Source of the DNA: Candidatus Schekmanbacteria bacterium GWA2_38_11
GTDB taxonomy: Bacteria; Schekmanbacteria; GWA2-38-11
Direction of reading: 5' to 3'
Length of the DNA stretch: 7,186 nt
NCBI GenBank assembly: GCA_001790645.1
Contig: MGDB01000046.1
Location: 814 to 7,999 of the forward strand
Shown here piece by piece: positions 6,005-7,186 of the stretch. A model generated the notes under the pieces. It saw only the letters and a list, made by a program, of their open reading frames with translations. It searched no databases and was not told the DNA's origin. How positions within the stretch are numbered: position 1 is the first letter of the stretch; every line of letters starts with the position of its first letter. A program made the translations under genes and the position numbers.

Positions 6005-6907
6005 TTATTTGCAAATTGACTGAAATAGCACTTTAAATATAATTATTGATTCACCAGTACGCCTATTTAGAATGAGCTTGATTCCTCCATGAATATAAGC
6101 AATATATGCCATTACCATGTAAAATAACCTCTTGAAACTACTATAATTTTTCCGAATAAACAATTTATAAGACTTGAAAGCATATTGGGTTTTTTCAAAA
6201 GAAACTTTTTCTGATGACGTACCAACCTTGTGAAAAATATGAGCATCTACATTTAGCAGGATTCTGAAACCAGCGCGCCGAACTTTTAATGAAAAATCAA
6301 CATCTTCAAAATACATAAAATAATCTTCATCCAAGAAACCAACTTTTTCTATCAGTGTCTTTCTGAAAAGCATACAACACCCTGTGGTTACATTGGTATC
6401 AACGTATCCATTTATTGGTATTTTATTCTTATCTGTATTGTGAGTATAGCAACCAATCGAAGGTATGTAATTAACACCCCCATACCAAACTTGGTTTTTA
6501 TCGGTGTTATAATAAATAAGGGGTGAAACGATCCCAACAGTCGGGTCCAAATGCAAAAATGGAGTTATTAAATCTTTCAAGAAATTCACAGGTACAATAG
6601 TATCGTTATTTAACAACAAAATATAAGAAATATTTTCTCGGTTCAAAAAGTATTTTATCCCTATATTGCACCCTTTTGCAAAACCGGAGTTTACTGGATT
6701 AAATGACATAACGACTTTCCCGGGAATGTGTTTTATTAATATATCTTTATACTTCTTTTCTGAATCATTATCCAGAATAAAAATTTGTTCCTGTGCACAA
6801 CCAGATTTTATAAGTGCGTTAACGCATTCAAGTGTATCCAGTGTGGAATTATTATAATTTAGCAAGACTATTCCGATTTTATCGTATTCTTCCATTATTG
6901 AAAACAT
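6005..6907 (-). CDS. Family 2 (GT-A) glycosyltransferase, rhamnosyltransferase-like
   Basis: This 300-residue protein has a GT-A fold: IGIVLLNYNN (11-20), FILDNDS (43-49), the donor-site segment NPVNSGFAKGCNIGI (70-84) and the metal-binding acidic region LLLNNDT (97-103), where Asp102 is the DxD-equivalent. It continues with GCCMLFRK (176-183) and DYFMYFEDVDFSLKVRRAGF (195-214), whose Glu201-Asp202 is the likely catalytic/acceptor motif. His226 follows in HIFHKVG. This order is typical of dTDP-rhamnose:polysaccharide transferases (WbbL/RfbF-like), although family members vary in sugar. The C-terminus (about 255-290) has amphipathic or hydrophobic segments that may attach it to the inner membrane. 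ATG 6907 has a GGA directly before it; the in-frame ATG at Met5 is an alternative. It follows the membrane-protein gene by 23 bp, so the two are probably co-transcribed. Confidence 0.9.
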   Translation of the reverse strand: MFSIMEEYDKIGIVLLNYNNSTLDTLECVNALIKSGCAQEQIFILDNDSEKKYKDILIKHIPGKVVMSFNPVNSGFAKGCNIGIKYFLNRENISYILLLNNDTIVPVNFLKDLITPFLHLDPTVGIVSPLIYYNTDKNQVWYGGVNYIPSIGCYTHNTDKNKIPINGYVDTNVTTGCCMLFRKTLIEKVGFLDEDYFMYFEDVDFSLKVRRAGFRILLNVDAHIFHKVGTSSEKVSFEKTQYAFKSYKLFIRKNYSSFKRLFYMVMAYIAYIHGGIKLILNRRTGESIIIFKVLFQSICK

Positions 6908-6930
6908 TCCATGTGGAACATCAAAATGCT

Positions 6931-7186
6931 CTATGCTATTGACCTCCGGTTATAAATCTGCATATATTCAATTATCCGAGTCTTTTCCGCAAATGTAATT
7001 CCAACTATTCCCCAAAAAATATATTCATTGAATTGGCTGCCATATAAGAACATTGATAACAAGTACGAAATATTAAAATATATTAATGATTTCGCCATCG
7101 GTATTAATGAATATCTATCGATAAAAAAAGATGCTTTTAGAGTTAACCAAGTTATATATACAAAAAGGACTAATGCCAAAGGGCCA
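6931..7186 (-). CDS. Membrane protein, probable O-antigen polymerase/ligase-like (C-terminal fragment)
   Basis: The frame runs open through the right edge and ends at TAG 6931-6933, leaving 84 visible residues. No true start is in the window; the apparent first codon at 7179 is a TTG inside a longer frame. Three hydrophobic segments are visible: about LALVLFVYITWLTL, SLIYFNISYLLSMFLYG and NEYIFWGIVGITFA. They are followed by a short basic tail, EKTRIIEYMQIYNRRS. A short loop before a last helix of the type FWxxxGIxxA, then a short cytoplasmic tail, is the usual ending of Wzy/WaaL-like proteins. The position just ahead of glycosyltransferases supports this. A flippase or another multi-span protein is possible from such a short piece. 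Confidence 0.6.
   Translation of the reverse strand, partial: GPLALVLFVYITWLTLKASFFIDRYSLIPMAKSLIYFNISYLLSMFLYGSQFNEYIFWGIVGITFAEKTRIIEYMQIYNRRSIA

Noticed and set aside
1..7186. CRISPR array, tRNA or rRNA gene, phage attachment site
   Set aside because: Read on both strands, I found no regularly spaced repeats, cloverleaf or rRNA-like sequence, or integrase context.

Overview
The window is a right-to-left (minus-strand) surface-polysaccharide gene cluster, probably an O-antigen or capsule locus of a Gram-negative bacterium. Gene order and the mixed base composition would fit a deltaproteobacterial-type (Desulfobacterota-like) or other environmental proteobacterial genome. That placement is a guess; nothing in the window fixes the taxon.

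In transcription order the genes are: (1) the C-terminal end of a multi-membrane-span protein, best read as an O-antigen polymerase/ligase-like protein, running off the right edge (6931-7186); (2) a family-2 glycosyltransferase (6005-6907); (3) a family-4 glycosyltransferase (4787-5944); (4) a gene-free stretch of about 630 bp containing a GC-rich, frameshifted remnant of an IS5-like insertion sequence and several strong inverted repeats; (5) a second family-4 glycosyltransferase (3147-4157); (6) a 123-bp gap with a possible promoter; (7) a tightly packed trio made of an N-acetyl sugar amidotransferase (WbpG/WbuX/PseA type, 1884-3023), a HisH-like glutaminase (1273-1887) and a HisF-like ammonia-channel protein (489-1271); (8) the start of a zinc-binding-dehydrogenase-like oxidoreductase, probably of the bi-domain type, running off the left edge (1-480).

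The trio is the biochemical core. HisH should release ammonia from glutamine, HisF should guide it, and the PP-loop ATP-dependent amidotransferase should use it to turn an acetamido group of a nucleotide-activated sugar into an acetamidino group. The HisF copy has Leu where true HisF has its first catalytic Asp (position 11), so it is probably not a histidine enzyme. The glycosyltransferases would assemble the repeat unit and the membrane protein would polymerise or ligate it.

Base composition falls sharply along the window, from about two thirds GC in the oxidoreductase start (40 of 60 bases in 361-420), through about 40% in hisH (24 of 60 in 1321-1380), to under a quarter in the glycosyltransferases (13 of 60 in 3241-3300; 14 of 60 in 4801-4860). 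The IS remnant is a GC-rich patch inside the AT-rich part (37 of 60 in 4501-4560). This mosaic pattern is typical of polysaccharide loci assembled by horizontal transfer. I see no RNA gene, CRISPR array or clearly undescribed system; the most interesting points are the repurposed HisF and the structured remnant between the two family-4 glycosyltransferases.
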